The position numbers and the translations under genes were made by a program. Of a stretch of DNA of 64,000 nt, positions 48,437-60,786 are shown in pieces; position 1 is the stretch's first letter; each line of letters opens with the position of its first letter. Below the pieces are notes generated by a model. The model searched no databases and was not told the DNA's origin. It saw only the letters and a list, made by a program, of their open reading frames with translations. Origin of the DNA: Heterostelium album PN500 (taxonomy: Eukaryota > Evosea > Eumycetozoa > Acytosteliales > Acytosteliaceae); NCBI RefSeq assembly GCF_000004825.1, contig NW_008805090.1:434001-498000 (forward strand). The letters are read 5' to 3'.

Positions 48437-50315
48437 CTATTGTTTCCTTGATTCCAATAGTACTCCATACATTTTAGGACGAATAGTTAATCCATATATC
48501 TCCATGTCATCAAGTGTTGATCCAGTTGAAGATTTCAATTTAAAGTTTAATAAAATATTTGAAAATGCAACATATATCTCCTCCATTGCCAAACTATTTT
48601 TTTAACAAACTAATATTAATATCTGTATCTAATTCTGTATTAATAATACTTATTAGAATAATTACTTTAAACCAACACAATTTCTTGGACCAACACCAAA
48701 TGGAATCCAAGTTTCATGATTGTTCACATTCTCTGGCTCCAAGAATCTATCGGGATTGAATTGCTCTGGATTTGGCCAATACTTTGGATTGTGATGAACC
48801 GAATAGATATTCATTAACATATGTGTCTAAATTGGTAAAAAAAAGAAAAGAATTTAATAATCATTTTACAATCAATTGATAGCTATCCTACCTCTTTTGG
48901 AATGAAATATCCACAAACTTCTATATCCTCATTGTTTGATCTGTTCAATCCCATTGGTGCCAATGGTCTTATTCTCAACACCTCTTTAATCACGGCATTG
49001 GTATATGGTGTGTTTGGTTTGTGTGAAACATTGATTTCAGTAACATTCAATTGTTTCAATTCTTTTGTCACTTTCTCTTGAATATCTGGATTATTGATCA
49101 TGTATAGCATAGACCATTCGATAGTTGATGCACTTGTATCACTTCCAGCCAAAAGAAGGTCAAGTGAAACTCTTAATATCCTATCAACTGAATCTTTGCA
49201 CTCTGCAATTACAATATCAAATAAATCTCTTGGACTATAATATATGATGACATTTCTGTAAGTAAACCATTGATTATTCATGCTAGTTATTATAATAAAC
49301 TTACTTTTCAGCATCGAAATCAATAAGATGTTCATCGTAGATAGTTTTTATGTATTCTCTACACTTTTGAATTTCACTTGCAACACGATATGTATTATAC
49401 CATAGAACTGGCTTTAGAATGTTAATGAAATGACACATGATACCTTGTGCCATTGACTTTAAAATGAATTGAAATGGCATAACCAATCTATCTACAATAC
49501 CGCCATGTACATCCTCAGTATATGGTATTGTCTTTGAAAAGACCGTTCCCAAAACAACATTCATTGCATACTTTTTACAATATCTATCAGGATAGAACTA
49601 AAAATATATGGTAGTGTAAATGTATGAGTTAATAATAAATATTTTGCTTCAATATTTAAAGTACATACAATTTGACCTGAATTTGAGAATTCTTTCATCG
49701 ATTCAATTAAGAATCTTGATTGATCCTCAATCAGTGTGTTCATTGTTCTAACCTTTGTTTTGGTGAGTGATGAAGATACCAATGCTCTCATTGGTTTCCA
49801 GTGTTGGTAATCGGCAGTTGCTAAATTGGTGTAGTCTCCACTTAAGATACGAGCTGATTCATTATGAAATCTATTTGTAAAACTCATAAAATTCTTTGAC
49901 CATATCTCCCTATTATTAGATATTAAATTAGTAAAAATTTAAAATAGATGTCAATATTAAAAAGTAATTGTAATATTTACTTTATAATAACAGGATCACT
50001 AACAACAATTGTATAACGATCGCCAAACCAGATTCTAAACATTCTACCATCACCTAAAGTCATAGACATATCATTCAGCTTTCTGTGTGGTAATTTACTT
50101 ATTTTATGAATCGATCCTAGAATTGGCCATTCTATTTTGTTGCCAATAGGATCATTGTGTGAAAAATTTCTATTTTTATCGACCTATTAAAATAAATAAA
50201 TATAGATATGTGAATTAATATTAGAAACATAAAAATAAGATCTTTTCTTTTAACTTACAAATGATTTGATAACATAGATAATAAAAACTATTAATATAAA
50301 TAGAAATATATTCAT
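48437..50315 (-). CDS. Cytochrome P450, upstream copy of the tandem pair, 484 aa
   Basis: Seven exons on the minus strand: 50315-50259, 50183-49981, 49909-49669, 49597-49305, 49234-48892, 48826-48666, 48593-48437. All have the same lengths and phases as in the neighbouring copy. Anchor MNIFLFILIVFIIYVIKSF, I-helix LLAGSDTSASTIEW, ExxR in KEVLRIRPLAPMGL, and heme loop FGVGPRNCVGLNLA are intact. Divergence from the other copy is clear in exon 4 (VDRLVMPFQFILKSMAQG versus MAQLIEPFNMMLKAMGHG), which covers the region that usually contacts substrate. Exon 6 is almost identical in DNA. Both copies look functional. Confidence 0.93.
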
Positions 50316-50789
50316 GTTTGATTGGAGTTTTTTTATTTAAAATGAATTTAATTCATTTAAATACTTTATGATTGCTTTGCTAAAAGCCTATTTTCATCCT
50401 CTAAACCGAAAGATATTTTACATTTTTAGCAAAAAGTTAAATTAAGTTGGAGTTTTTGACCACCCTTACAATTCATTTGTTTTTATAATAATTAATTGAT
50501 TGATTAGACATAATGAATCATCAATTCACAAAAAGGAAGGTTCTATCAATAAATTAAACTTTCAAGTTATTTTTAGAGAATAAAGAAATTAAAAGTTATT
50601 ATTTATTTTGTAATGAACGTGACAAGCAAGATTTAAAAAAATATTAAACTCAAACTTTTTTCAATAATCACTTTAATCCAATTTCTTGGAAAAAAGCACT
50701 TTATAACCATCGATAATTATATCAGGATTGAATATTTTATTTTTTGAACCAAAAATTGTTCAATATCTTCATTGTTTGGTTACCTCTAT
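50316..50789. other. Intergenic region upstream of the P450 pair
   Basis: A/T-rich promoter side of the upstream P450 and 3' side of the F-box-like gene. No further structure seen. Confidence 0.5.
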
Positions 50790-52358
50790 TTATTTTTTTA
50801 CATAGGAAAAACATAATTGATGAGTATTCTCATAGTGTTTGAGACTATAACTTGGGAGATTGATACTTGAGAATTGAACAGTATCTTTAATCAATAATTT
50901 CAACTTTTTTTGATGATTCTTGATTTCCTTTATTGTTGGACCCATGTCATCAATCCAATGGAAGTTGAGTGATGCTCTCTCGATTTCACCTATTGGCAGT
51001 GAGAAATAAAAGTGGCTAATCTGATGTTCACCAATCGATCGCTCTAACTGTACAATAAAATTCTTGGTTGCTTCGATGTTGGTACTCCCTCTTAATACCA
51101 GAGTTTTCAACGATTTCATACACGAGAGTGGAGAAAGATCTACAGATTGATCCCACATTGTTGTTTCAATCCTTAGATTGACCACCGATTCGGTCTGTGA
51201 CATCAATGATATCATTTCACTGTCGAACTGGAATTCGTTAACATGAAACCACCTTAATTGACGTTTATAGAAATCTCCACGTAGGAAATACTCCAAACAC
51301 TGTTTTCCATTTTGATTCCACTTTGTAAAACTGAGCAAAAGATATTTGATATGTGAATTACTAAAACCAGGATTAATAACAACAGCGTTATTGTTGTCAC
51401 CACTGGGTGGTTGAAGATATGATATCGCCATTGTTAATTCCAATCTTCTGACTTTGAGAAGTGGTAAGATATCGAGCCAGTCGCTATTCAAGTGGTGGAT
51501 GTATAGCTTGAAAACTTTAACTCCTACTATCGCTGTTAGATAGCTTTTAATATTGGGATAGATAGTTGGCTGGCTATTGCATTTGAGAAATAGCGTTTTG
51601 ACATTCGCGAAATTCAAAAACAAATTTGGATCGTCTACCTTCTCTAAAACATGATCGTACAACGATAGATCCACAACATGTTGATACAGCTTAGGGTTTT
51701 GCACTTTCGATTTGAAGGTTTCGTCTGTCCATCGCTCGACGAACAACTCATATCTAATACTCGGTGGAATGATCTCATCTGGTGTTGGAAGCATTGCACA
51801 AACCGAAGAGGTACTTGTCTCGGCAGTATGAATTTGAATCGTTTTCGTCTTGAGTTGCGTTGCCAATTGGTAGACCTGGCGGTAATCTACATCGGCAAAG
51901 AAAATAGTTTTCAAACATTTACACTCTTGGTCGAGTTTCAAGAGTAGCGGTGTTGTCTTTGCTGAGATTTCATCTACTACCAACATACGTGCAGTATTCA
52001 GTAGTGGGCCATAATCTCCCAGATCCAACAGATCCTGATTCATATAGATAACTCTCGGTCCTTTGATGACACAATACTTGTTGTTAAAATGTTTCAAGAA
52101 GTAGCGCAATTGATAAGTAAGTTTGACAAACTTTGTAATATACAACTGTACCCAACCAAACCAATGATGTGATACCAACGCCAATCGGAGTTTGGAACGA
52201 AATGGAAACTCTCCAATGTCCTTCCCACATGCATAAGCTACTACTCTCTGTTGTATGAAATGAGGTAAAGATGAATATTGATTAACAACTTCATCATCAT
52301 TACTAGAAGAATTCTTCTTTTTATCTATTCTTAAGAGAGTTTTAAATAAATCAAACAT
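50790..52358 (-). CDS. F-box-like / LRR-like dictyostelid family protein, 522 aa
   Basis: Intronless, minus strand. Near residues 30-75 the pattern SLPHFIQQRVVAYACG...FRSKLRLALVSHHWFGWVQ resembles the F-box-like start found in large dictyostelid families: Leu-Pro, helix, then Leu-Val-Ser-(x)-Trp. The rest consists of alternating short helices and strands with Leu spacing suggestive of irregular leucine-rich repeats (NVKTLFLKCNSQ, LEKVDDPNLFLNFANVKTL, SCMKSLKTLVLRGSTNIEAT). Members may act as substrate receptors of SCF ubiquitin ligases, but the F-box match by eye is weak. No membrane helix. Confidence 0.72.
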   Translation of the reverse strand: MFDLFKTLLRIDKKKNSSSNDDEVVNQYSSLPHFIQQRVVAYACGKDIGEFPFRSKLRLALVSHHWFGWVQLYITKFVKLTYQLRYFLKHFNNKYCVIKGPRVIYMNQDLLDLGDYGPLLNTARMLVVDEISAKTTPLLLKLDQECKCLKTIFFADVDYRQVYQLATQLKTKTIQIHTAETSTSSVCAMLPTPDEIIPPSIRYELFVERWTDETFKSKVQNPKLYQHVVDLSLYDHVLEKVDDPNLFLNFANVKTLFLKCNSQPTIYPNIKSYLTAIVGVKVFKLYIHHLNSDWLDILPLLKVRRLELTMAISYLQPPSGDNNNAVVINPGFSNSHIKYLLLSFTKWNQNGKQCLEYFLRGDFYKRQLRWFHVNEFQFDSEMISLMSQTESVVNLRIETTMWDQSVDLSPLSCMKSLKTLVLRGSTNIEATKNFIVQLERSIGEHQISHFYFSLPIGEIERASLNFHWIDDMGPTIKEIKNHQKKLKLLIKDTVQFSSINLPSYSLKHYENTHQLCFSYVKK

Positions 52359-52609
52359 TATTATTATTTTATCCGTTATTTATTGCGGTTGGTGTAAATA
52401 AATAATCAATAAAAATCTTTGAATATCATGATATAGTTTTGTGAAAACTTTAACTTTATTTTTAATTTTAATTAATTTTACAACTAATAAATTATTGGTT
52501 TAATTGATTTGATTGATTTGATTGATTTGATTGATCATGTGAAAGAAATGGAAAAATATTTTGAATGAATTCGTTGGTTTGTTTTTTTTTTTTTTGGAAA
52601 ACTAATTTA

Positions 52610-53408
52610 TTACACATATTGAGCAACCGGTTCTTTGTTATTAAGAATTGGTGATTTTGGTTGCGATGGAATGTTGTTACGGTTGTAGTTTTGTGGAGCT
52701 GGGTTGAGAGCGATTGGCTTAAATACTGGCAATGGGATGTTGTTGTCACTGAGATGCTTCTTGTATGCTAAAACGACCTTTGGTAATGTTTCCATTGTCT
52801 TTTTCAACTCTGAAAGAATGTTGGCTTCAATCATTGACGAGAACCATTGGAGTGGTCCAGTAAATCTGAAATTAATCTTTTGTACCTTGAGACAGTTGTT
52901 ATCATCTAATGGTTCTACAGTAATAGTACCTTCAATACTATAATTATCAAATTAAATATTAATATTTGTTTTAAAAATAAATAATATAAACTTATAAGTT
53001 TTGTTAAAACACTTACAAAATATTTTCTGATAAAAGAGGTGGGTTTGTCTTGAATAAAATTTCTCTCTTTACTTTGGATTTAAGTTGAGTGTCTTCGTAT
53101 GATACCTCTGATTTACCACTTGAAAACTTTAAAAGAATGGCTGGTACGCTTGTCTTTGGTTTTACACATACTTTTCTGAAAATAACATCGCCCTAATAGA
53201 GAGAAAAAATAAGAAAATTGGTTAATTATTGGTTTTGGATAATAGAAAATTAATAATTGTAACTTACTTCATCTCTTTCTTCTTTCAATTCAAGTGAGTT
53301 AATACCCATATATGGAACTTGGAATTGATCGAATTCTGGTGTCTCTGTAATGGCGTAGAATGAATCAGCGTTCATTGGGATGATTTGTGTAAGTGTATGA
53401 GTTGACAT
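52610..53408 (-). CDS. START-like / SRPBCC-fold protein of unknown ligand, 214 aa
   Basis: Three exons on the minus strand: 53408-53268, 53192-53017, 52937-52610, in phase. The order is a start with STHTLTQIIPMNADSFYAIT, strands (DVIFRKVCVKPKTSVPAILL, SEVSYEDTQLKSKVKREILF, FIEGTITVEPLDDNNCLKVQ), then a long C-terminal helix (MIEANILSELKKTMETLPKV). This is that of START-like lipid-binding folds such as PRELI or VASt. The tail is Pro/Asn-rich. The fold assignment is by pattern only; ligand and location are unknown. Confidence 0.7.
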
Positions 53409-56400
53409 GGTTGGTTGTATATTATAAATAATTAATTTATTTGAAAATGCGTTTATATAAGTTAGGTATATTAAATATTTGAGTTTACTGGTTGATTGAT
53501 TATTATAATGCTGCTAGCGTTGAATACTGTATTGCTAACAAAAAAGATGATATTAATTAATTAAATAAATAAATATAAAGGTTACTGGAGATAAAAGACT
53601 TTTAATAATAAATAATATTATATTACTATAAATTCAAAATTCTATAAAAAATAAATAAAAATAAATAAATAAATCAATATATATAATATTAGTATATAAT
53701 GTCTTTATTAAAATATAATTTGTTTCAAAAATAAATATAACATTAAAAAAAGTACAATGAAATAATTAATGTAATGGTAATAAAAGTAATGGTAGTAGGA
53801 GTAATAATATTGGTAGTTAAAAGGTGGGTGATTTATGCTGGTGTATCTGCAAATGGTCAGCCTCAGTCTTTTAATATTTTAAATCTAATAATACTGCCGA
53901 AAAGAAATATGAAACAATTACAATGTTATTTGTTATGTGGAGTTGTTATTGTTGATATTAATTTGTGTGTGTGTGTGTTATTGTTGTATAATACTAGAAG
54001 TAGAAACAATAGATTGAATGAAGCAAATATAATATAAATAATATTCAAAATGGAGTATTAATAAAGACAAGATAGATCTTTAATTAAATGAAATTGGAAT
54101 GTTGTTGTTGCTGTGTTGTTCTTAGTTTGTTGTTATTTATTTATTTATTTAGTTTAGTTAGTTTTTTTTTTTTTTAGTTTGTCAAGGATGCAAACCGATG
54201 TTATTGTTAATTGTCGGTAGCACAATATTAAGATGGGTAGGAAGTTTGCACAAAAGGTTTGACAAAAACGAGAAACATGATGATGAACAGTCGTCGCACT
54301 GTGTTCTACAATTCTAACCTGGGTGAATTTTGTGGTGGTGGGGTTAATTTGCAAAAGATGGCAAAAGATAGAGAGATAGGGTGAATTTTAAAAAAAATAA
54401 AATTTTAATTTGTCGTCTGTGTGTGAAACAAAAAACTGTGACTGTTTGAAAATGTTCTTTATTATTATTACTACTTTAATAATAGCTATGTTGTTAAAAT
54501 AGGTTTTTTCTACTTTAAACAATGACGTAGGTAATTACCTTCTATTTTCGAATTGGTATTAGAATATTTGCAAAAATTAAATAAAAAAGTATTTACAAAA
54601 AAGATTTAATTTAATTAAATTAATGTGTATAGTTTGTTTTGTTGATAAATATATTTATTACTTTTAGGAAAATTGATTATTATTAACTATGATTGTTATT
54701 ATTATTTCTATTTATATAATTATAGTTTGTTTTGTTTTGTTTTGAGTTGGTGATGCTTATATTATTGTTGTTGCTGTTGTTTATTGCAAAAATGTTCTTA
54801 TTGTAAAGTTATATATATATGTGTGTGAGAAACTAACAAGTAGGTCAGAAAATGTTTGCTGAACAAAGAACAAAGCTGAAGAAGTAACTTTTTAAAATAA
54901 ATAAAAAAACACACCAAATCAATTGTTGACCATATATAGAATTTAAAACAAAAATTCGAGAACTTTAATTAGGAAAAGGCGAATTGCGAAGTTGAAAAAA
55001 ACATAATTTTGGTCCTCTTTTGTAAAAATATAAATATATAAAGAATTCTTAAAAATAATAACAATAACAACAACAAAATAATAAATAAAATAATTAATTA
55101 ATTAATTAAAATAAAAATAAATATTTGATTTTTTATTTTATTTTATTTAATTTTGTAAAAGAGGAGTGAAGTTGACATTTTTACCACACACACACATATA
55201 TATGTTGAAAAATGAAATAAGTTTTTATTTCAATTTTGAATTAATTAACACATACACACACAGATACACAAATTAAATAATTTGAAAAAGAACAACAAAT
55301 ATGTATGTTCAAAAAAAAAAAAAAAAGAGGGTGATTTTTATAAACAAATATAAAATGATTTACCTACCAATATGATATGAATAAGTATTTAGTATCTTTT
55401 TAAATTTACTTTTATATTTATTTGTTTGTTTGCTTTTTAATTTTTTTTGTTTTTTTTTTTTTTTTCTAAATTATACTATTTGCTCGAAAGGTGGGTGAAC
55501 TAAAAGGATAATTATTGTTTTAAATAGATAAAAGTTGATGTACCAATAAAGTGTATGATGATTTTATATAATATTTTAGTTGTTTTTAAATTAATTTGTT
55601 TTGGTGAAGAAGTGATAGAGTGTTAAAGTTCACACAAATCACGACTCGAAAAAGAAATAAAATATAAACAAGAATAAAATGATGAAAAATGATAAAACAC
55701 TTGGGTAATATAACTAATATTTATAAATAATTGTTGATATTAGATGGGCAGTTTGAAATTGCTTTGAAATTGTGGTATTAGAAACAAATAGATTTATTAA
55801 TTTAGAAGGTTTGAGTTTGATTTTATAAAGAATAGAATGGTCTCTCTTTTGATTGAAAAGCTAATGCAAGACAGACTGAAATTGATGATAATTTCGAAAA
55901 AAATGAATAAAAATTAATTTTAATGAAAATTTATGATTCAAAAGTTTGAAAAATAAGGTGCATCAAATTTTTGACTGTTGGAATGGGCGGCTTCCTGTTT
56001 TGTGTTGGTCGTTTGTTGATGTTGTTGTGTGAGTGTGGGTGTGTATTTTCAATTGAGGTGGTGATGGGTTTTGGGTTTGATTATGATGTGGTTTCATCAT
56101 TTTTTATTTTTTATTTTTTAATTTTTTATTTTCAAGTTGAATTGCAAGCAATGTCTATGAAAGTTATATTATATTTACCTTGGGTATTTGATTTTTTTTC
56201 GTGAAAAATGATATTGTTGTTTATAAGGAAATTAAAATAAAATGAAATTTGTTTAAATAAAAAAAAGATTTAATTTTAAAAGATTTTTCGAAATCTTTGC
56301 ACTCCTTGTTTCTTTTTTTAATAATCCAAAAAAAATAAAATAGGAAATGGTAGTGGTGAGTGTGTGATGGTGTGAAAATGGATGTTGGTTTTTTTGCACA

Positions 56401-57566
56401 CTATTTTGTAAATCATTTGTCATCAAAAGGAATTTTGCAAAAAAATGATGAAAATTGTCAAAAAAACAAACATTAAAATCGATTTTTTTTTTATTTTTTT
56501 TGGAACCTCACACCCAGTGTTTTTATTGCGCTACATTTTTCAATCACCACCAAAACCAACGAGCCTCTGCACGACTAGTGATGAATTAACCTTTCATTTC
56601 ATGACCAAATTAATTAGCAAATCGTCAGTTGTTGTTGACACTTTTGATTATTAAAACACTCGAACACTCTTCTTGTTTTTCAATATACACACCAACACAC
56701 ACAATGCACCCACCACTACATCTTAAAATATATGGTAGTAACAACATTGATAGTCGAGATGATCCTTCGTAGTGCATTATGATGACGGCAGTTGTGTCTA
56801 TCATGATGGAACTGGAACACACAAACAAACGTTTTGGAATTTTTAGTGACAAAGATGCAGTTTTGATCAATCATGGATTCCAATACCTCTGATGTATTCT
56901 ATTTTGAGTTTGATGTTGTACCCTGCACTACCAACAACAAATAATAATAACTTTATTTTTGTGTTAGGGTGTAGATTTAGAATTAGTTATAAATTAACCG
57001 GGGTTACATGTGAGATGTCAACCAACTGCCTCAGAACTTATATTAAATATTTTTTGACATTGTCAATCATCGACCTTTTTTTAAGATCAGATCATTTTTA
57101 AAAATATCCTTTAAAAGAAAAAAAAATTAAATAAAAATAAATTATAACAAAAAATTAGAAAGAAATAAAATTGAAAACAATTAATTCTCTAAAGTTGATG
57201 ATGTACTTCTTCTCATTCGATACTTATTCAATTATTTTTAATTTGAGCCAATGAAGTGCCGTGAGTTTAAATCTAACTAAAACCAAAAGTTGTTTAGGAT
57301 TTCAGAATACACAAAGTCAATTATTATTATATCCGATGTCGCTTTTATAATCAAAAAATATTATTGTTATACATATTAGATAGTTCGTGAGAATGAGTTT
57401 CCTTATTCCACAGTGAATAAACTTATTGGTTTGCACAGCTGAATACTGCCTCCTGAAAAAAAATAAAAATTTGAATTTTTTTTTAAAAAAATTGTTAGAC
57501 ATACCCTGAACTTATATATAAAATTTGATATTAGTAAACATAATTTGATATAATATAGATTATAAA
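53409..57566. other. 4.2-kb region with no recognisable gene
   Basis: It lies between two divergent gene starts (53408 to the left, 57567 to the right). It is A/T-rich, with purine/pyrimidine-skewed stretches, T runs (54161-54175, 55440-55466), CA/TG tracts (53965-53980, 55185-55205), and less A/T-rich patches near 54180-54370, 55970-56090, 56500-56900 and 57240-57440. The open frames present (for example 53774-54037, 55971-56204) are low in complexity and lack splice partners or family features. No tRNA, snRNA motif or mobile-element protein was recognised. Confidence 0.55.
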
Positions 57567-58210
57567 ATGTCGGATTTAGAAATAACTGATATGCAGGTAT
57601 GTTTAAGAGAGCTATTTTAACATTATGGTTGTGCTTGATACTAAAAGTTGTTATTATTACTGAAGGCGTTTCAAGAGATTCGTGAGAAACTCTTCAATTT
57701 AAATAGAAACTTGAATAACATCAGACAAAAGATACAGGTATCCGATAAAGATAGACAAAGATGTGTTATTACATTGAAGGAGCTAGAGACACTCCCACCA
57801 AATACAAAAACATACAAATCTGTTGGTAAAATGTAATATATCATAATCGTTCGATGCATTCTAGAATGCATCAATTACTATATCTATTAAATTTAGATCA
57901 ATAACTAATACAATCGAATCATAATAAAATAATGATAATAATAATACAGGTTTTTAGTTGCACCAAAAGATACATTGAAAAAAGAACTTAAAAAACAGGT
58001 AGAGAAAGACGAAGAAGATGTTAAAGGTTTAATGGTAAGCAATCATACCAAAAGATAACATAGCGCAAATCACATGTATATCGATCAAATTACTTAATTA
58101 ATCATCTTTTATCTTTATTATTTATAAATTAGAATCAAGGAAAATATATAGATGCTCAGATTTCAGAAACAGAAAAGAGTTTGAAAGAATTAGTGATCAC
58201 AAAGAAATAA
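57567..58210 (+). CDS. pfdn1: Prefoldin subunit 1, 119 aa
   Basis: Four exons: 57567-57596, 57666-57832, 57950-58034, 58133-58210, with GTATG, GTAATA and GTAAGC donors and matched phase. Prefoldin is a six-subunit cytosolic chaperone that passes unfolded actin and tubulin to CCT. Seen: an N-terminal helix (FQEIREKLFNLNRNLNNIRQ), the beta-subunit hairpin core (CVITLKELETLPPNTKTYKS, then VGKMFLVAPKDTL), and a C-terminal helix (YIDAQISETEKSLKELVITK). Two antiparallel coiled-coil helices around the short beta hairpin, and the length, fit PFDN1 well. Confidence 0.9.
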
Positions 58211-58515
58211 ATTAAGAATAAACAACACCAATAAAATAATAGTAATAGATATTTTAAAACGACACATCTAAACTATGGTCATCATTAATTATGTTCATAT
58301 GAATTACATCGATTGTTGTGTTGTTGATATTAATACATAATCTAAACGTATTCCTAAAATCAACTTTTTTAAAAAATTTTTTTTTAAAAAAAACTAAAAT
58401 TAAAATATTAATATAAATTTAAAAGTTATATTAATTAATTAAAGATTATCTATTTAATTATTTATTATTTGTATTATTTAAGTATATATATATTTTCAAA
58501 AAAAAAAAAAAAGAT
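58211..58515. other. Short intergenic region
   Basis: 305 bases, almost all A/T, between prefoldin and the next start. Nothing seen. Confidence 0.5.
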
Positions 58516-58946
58516 ATGCCACTGTGGATGAATCTTGCATTGTTGGCAGTTGCCAAGAAAGTGATAGTATACACTGTAGCAAGGGTATGTTTTTGAATGC
58601 TAAAGTAATAAGCAAGATGTTAGTCATGGTTATTTATAGAGTTATTCGCAATGAAATGAAACAGACGTATGGAATACCAAAGTTATATCTGAAGGCAAAA
58701 CGATTAAATCATTCTGTAATGCCAAACTCGACAAGGGAGAATATAGACAGCTTTATTGAAACATCGTTTAGACTGCCAAACAAAATATACGATAAATATT
58801 GGAAGTCAAGTAGTAGCAATGTTTCAAATCCAACAACAACAACAACATCTATAAAAACAAAACCACCAACCACGAATGAACCAACGACCACAAAACTAAA
58901 AAGAAAGAAGAAAGAGAAATCAAAAGAAGATGAAATAGATGATTAA
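58516..58946 (+). CDS. Small unrecognised protein, two exons, one-base phase conflict at the splice junction
   Basis: ATG at 58516 reads MPLWMNLALLAVAKKVIVYT, a hydrophobic N-terminus. A consensus donor GTATGT follows AGG at 58585. A TATAG acceptor at 58635-58639 leads to (A)GTTATTCGC, whose good frame reads RVIRNEMKQTYGIPKLYLKA and ends with a Thr-rich and Lys/Glu-rich tail (KLKRKKKEKSKEDEIDD). The two exons fit in phase only if the GGG at 58583-58585 had one G fewer, giving AG|GTATGT. The intron would then be the usual ~55 bases. So a homopolymer error or a true frame defect. The single-frame alternative lacks an ATG start. Product about 125 aa; family unknown, perhaps a small organelle membrane protein. 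Confidence 0.55.
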
Positions 58947-59093
58947 ATAAATAAATAATGTAAATATAAAAGAAAGATTAAAACTATAGTTTTTATTTTT
59001 ATTTGATTGGAATTACTATTATTCCTTATTTACAAAAAATATGCACGTGTGTTTGTTGTTGTTTGATTTTGGCAACATAATTTAAACTTGATT

Positions 59094-59447
59094 TTAATTG
59101 TGCTTTACGGTCAAGATGTAACGATCGGTTTTATCATGTTTGAGTGTCACCGATACATTCTTTTCTTTGGAGCATTTGTTGTCGGGACCTTCAATCTCTA
59201 GCTCCTCCAACTCGATTTGATTTTCCGAGAACCATTTCTTGTCGAGGTTGGTTTGTACATTCGGTTCGAAAGTATAGAACTCGGTCAGAGGATCGGAAAC
59301 ATGGATGGTTGAATGTGCACAGCTACCACTTATCCAGCCACCGGAATGAGTTTTATCCCAAACGAATGGTTTGAATGACAATTTATATTGACAATCGACA
59401 CATCCACTGAAATTTGAATTATCTTCTTCAGTATTAAGAGATGACAT
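59094..59447 (-). CDS. Unrecognised 117-aa protein
   Basis: A single exon on the minus strand, starting MSSLNTEEDNSNFSGCVDCQ. A compact soluble protein with a possible Cys pair (CVDC) near residue 16, aromatic strands (YKLSFKPFVWDKTHSGGWIS, TIHVSDPLTEFYTFEPNV) and an acidic segment (ENQIELEELEIEGPD). Convergent with the gene at 58516-58946, with 147 bases between stops. No family recognised. Codon use resembles real neighbours, so I think it is a gene. Confidence 0.68.
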   Translation of the reverse strand: MSSLNTEEDNSNFSGCVDCQYKLSFKPFVWDKTHSGGWISGSCAHSTIHVSDPLTEFYTFEPNVQTNLDKKWFSENQIELEELEIEGPDNKCSKEKNVSVTLKHDKTDRYILTVKHN

Positions 59448-60786
59448 TGTTAAATTATTATTATTATTATTATTATTTATTTATTTATTCTTATTTATAA
59501 ATAATTAAGATTTGATAGAATATAATATACTTTTTTTCTTTTAAGTTTTAAACTTTACAAATACAAACAAAGTATTTTCTTTTTATTAAAATTAACTGTT
59601 AATCTCTTAAGGCATTCTTTACTTAATCTAATTTTCAAATAACAATATCATTATTCAATATTTATACTTCTTTTACCATTGAATTACCAAAAAGAGTAAA
59701 TCTTTTTTAAAAATATTAGTTTTTGTCAAATCAAAACTTTTTTGATATTCTTTTTAAGGAAAAGTCTTTGAAATCTGTATTACTACGTATGATATCATTG
59801 TTAAGAAAAAAGAGTTAGTTATTATTTTCTTTTTTGTTGTTTTCAATAATTGTTTAATTAATGTTGTTCTAAAAATAAAATAAAAAAACCAACAACATGA
59901 TCTCTCCTTTGAATTGAAACATCATCACCTTGGTATTCAGAAACTAAATTTTTTGATTCTTTTAAGTGGCAGAAACAATTTAAAATATCTAGAAAAACTT
60001 TTTCGATTTCTCTTAACAATTGATAGATATTTGTGAATTTACACTATGATTGTTGGGATTTCGATTGCTCTCGATTAATTATTTTCAGGATGCTCGTAAA
60101 TGAAAATGATGAAAGAACCACCTGTGCAAACTTCACATTCCATTTTTGCAAAAATGAAATAGCATTAAAGTTTTCTTAAATTCAGAAAGATGTTTAAAAA
60201 TTGATTTTTTTCATTTTTAACAAATTTTTTGAAAATTTCATTGGGGAGCCACACTCTGAGAGTACTATCTAGCAACCAAGGTTTAATAGATAATATAATA
60301 AACAAACCCTTATTTTTTTAAAAAGATATATATTTTTCATTAAACCATTTTTTAGTTTAGTCTTTATAAATAATATTTATATATTTAAAGTAATAATAAT
60401 AAAAAACACCACTTACTTTCTTTCTTTATTGATAATCAATAAAAAGAAAAGTAATTCACATTTAACACATTTAAAAACAAAACATACGAACGATTTTAAA
60501 AAAAATCAAAAGCAAAGCAAACAATCAAAAGTTGTAAAATAATAATAATAATTAAATTAATAATAATAGTTAACATAATATTTTAATTAATCATATATAC
60601 ATATGTATTAGTGGTTTTGTATATTTTTTAGTTAAAGTTTAGTTTAGTTTATTTTAGTTTAAGTTTAGTTTTATAGAAATTTGTTGTTTATATATATTAT
60701 AGAGTTAAAAGAAAAGAGAGAAAAAGGAAGAAGAAAGAAGAAATCATACAGATTGTTAGATATTTATATATAGATAATTGATAAAG
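59448..60786. other. Divergent intergenic region, 1.3 kb, upstream of VPS13
   Basis: Between the 117-aa gene (-) and VPS13 (+). A/T-rich with somewhat more mixed patches at 59900-60290. The last 150 bases hold TTTAGTTTA repeats (60630-60670) and a purine run just before the ATG. No RNA gene recognised. Confidence 0.5.

Noticed and set aside
53774-54037. 87-codon plus-strand frame in the 4.2-kb gap
   Set aside because: Ile/Val/Asn-rich, no domain, no supporting splice sites; kept as non-coding.
57317-57502. 61-codon minus-strand frame before prefoldin
   Set aside because: Phe/Lys-rich from A/T runs; no start context or family.
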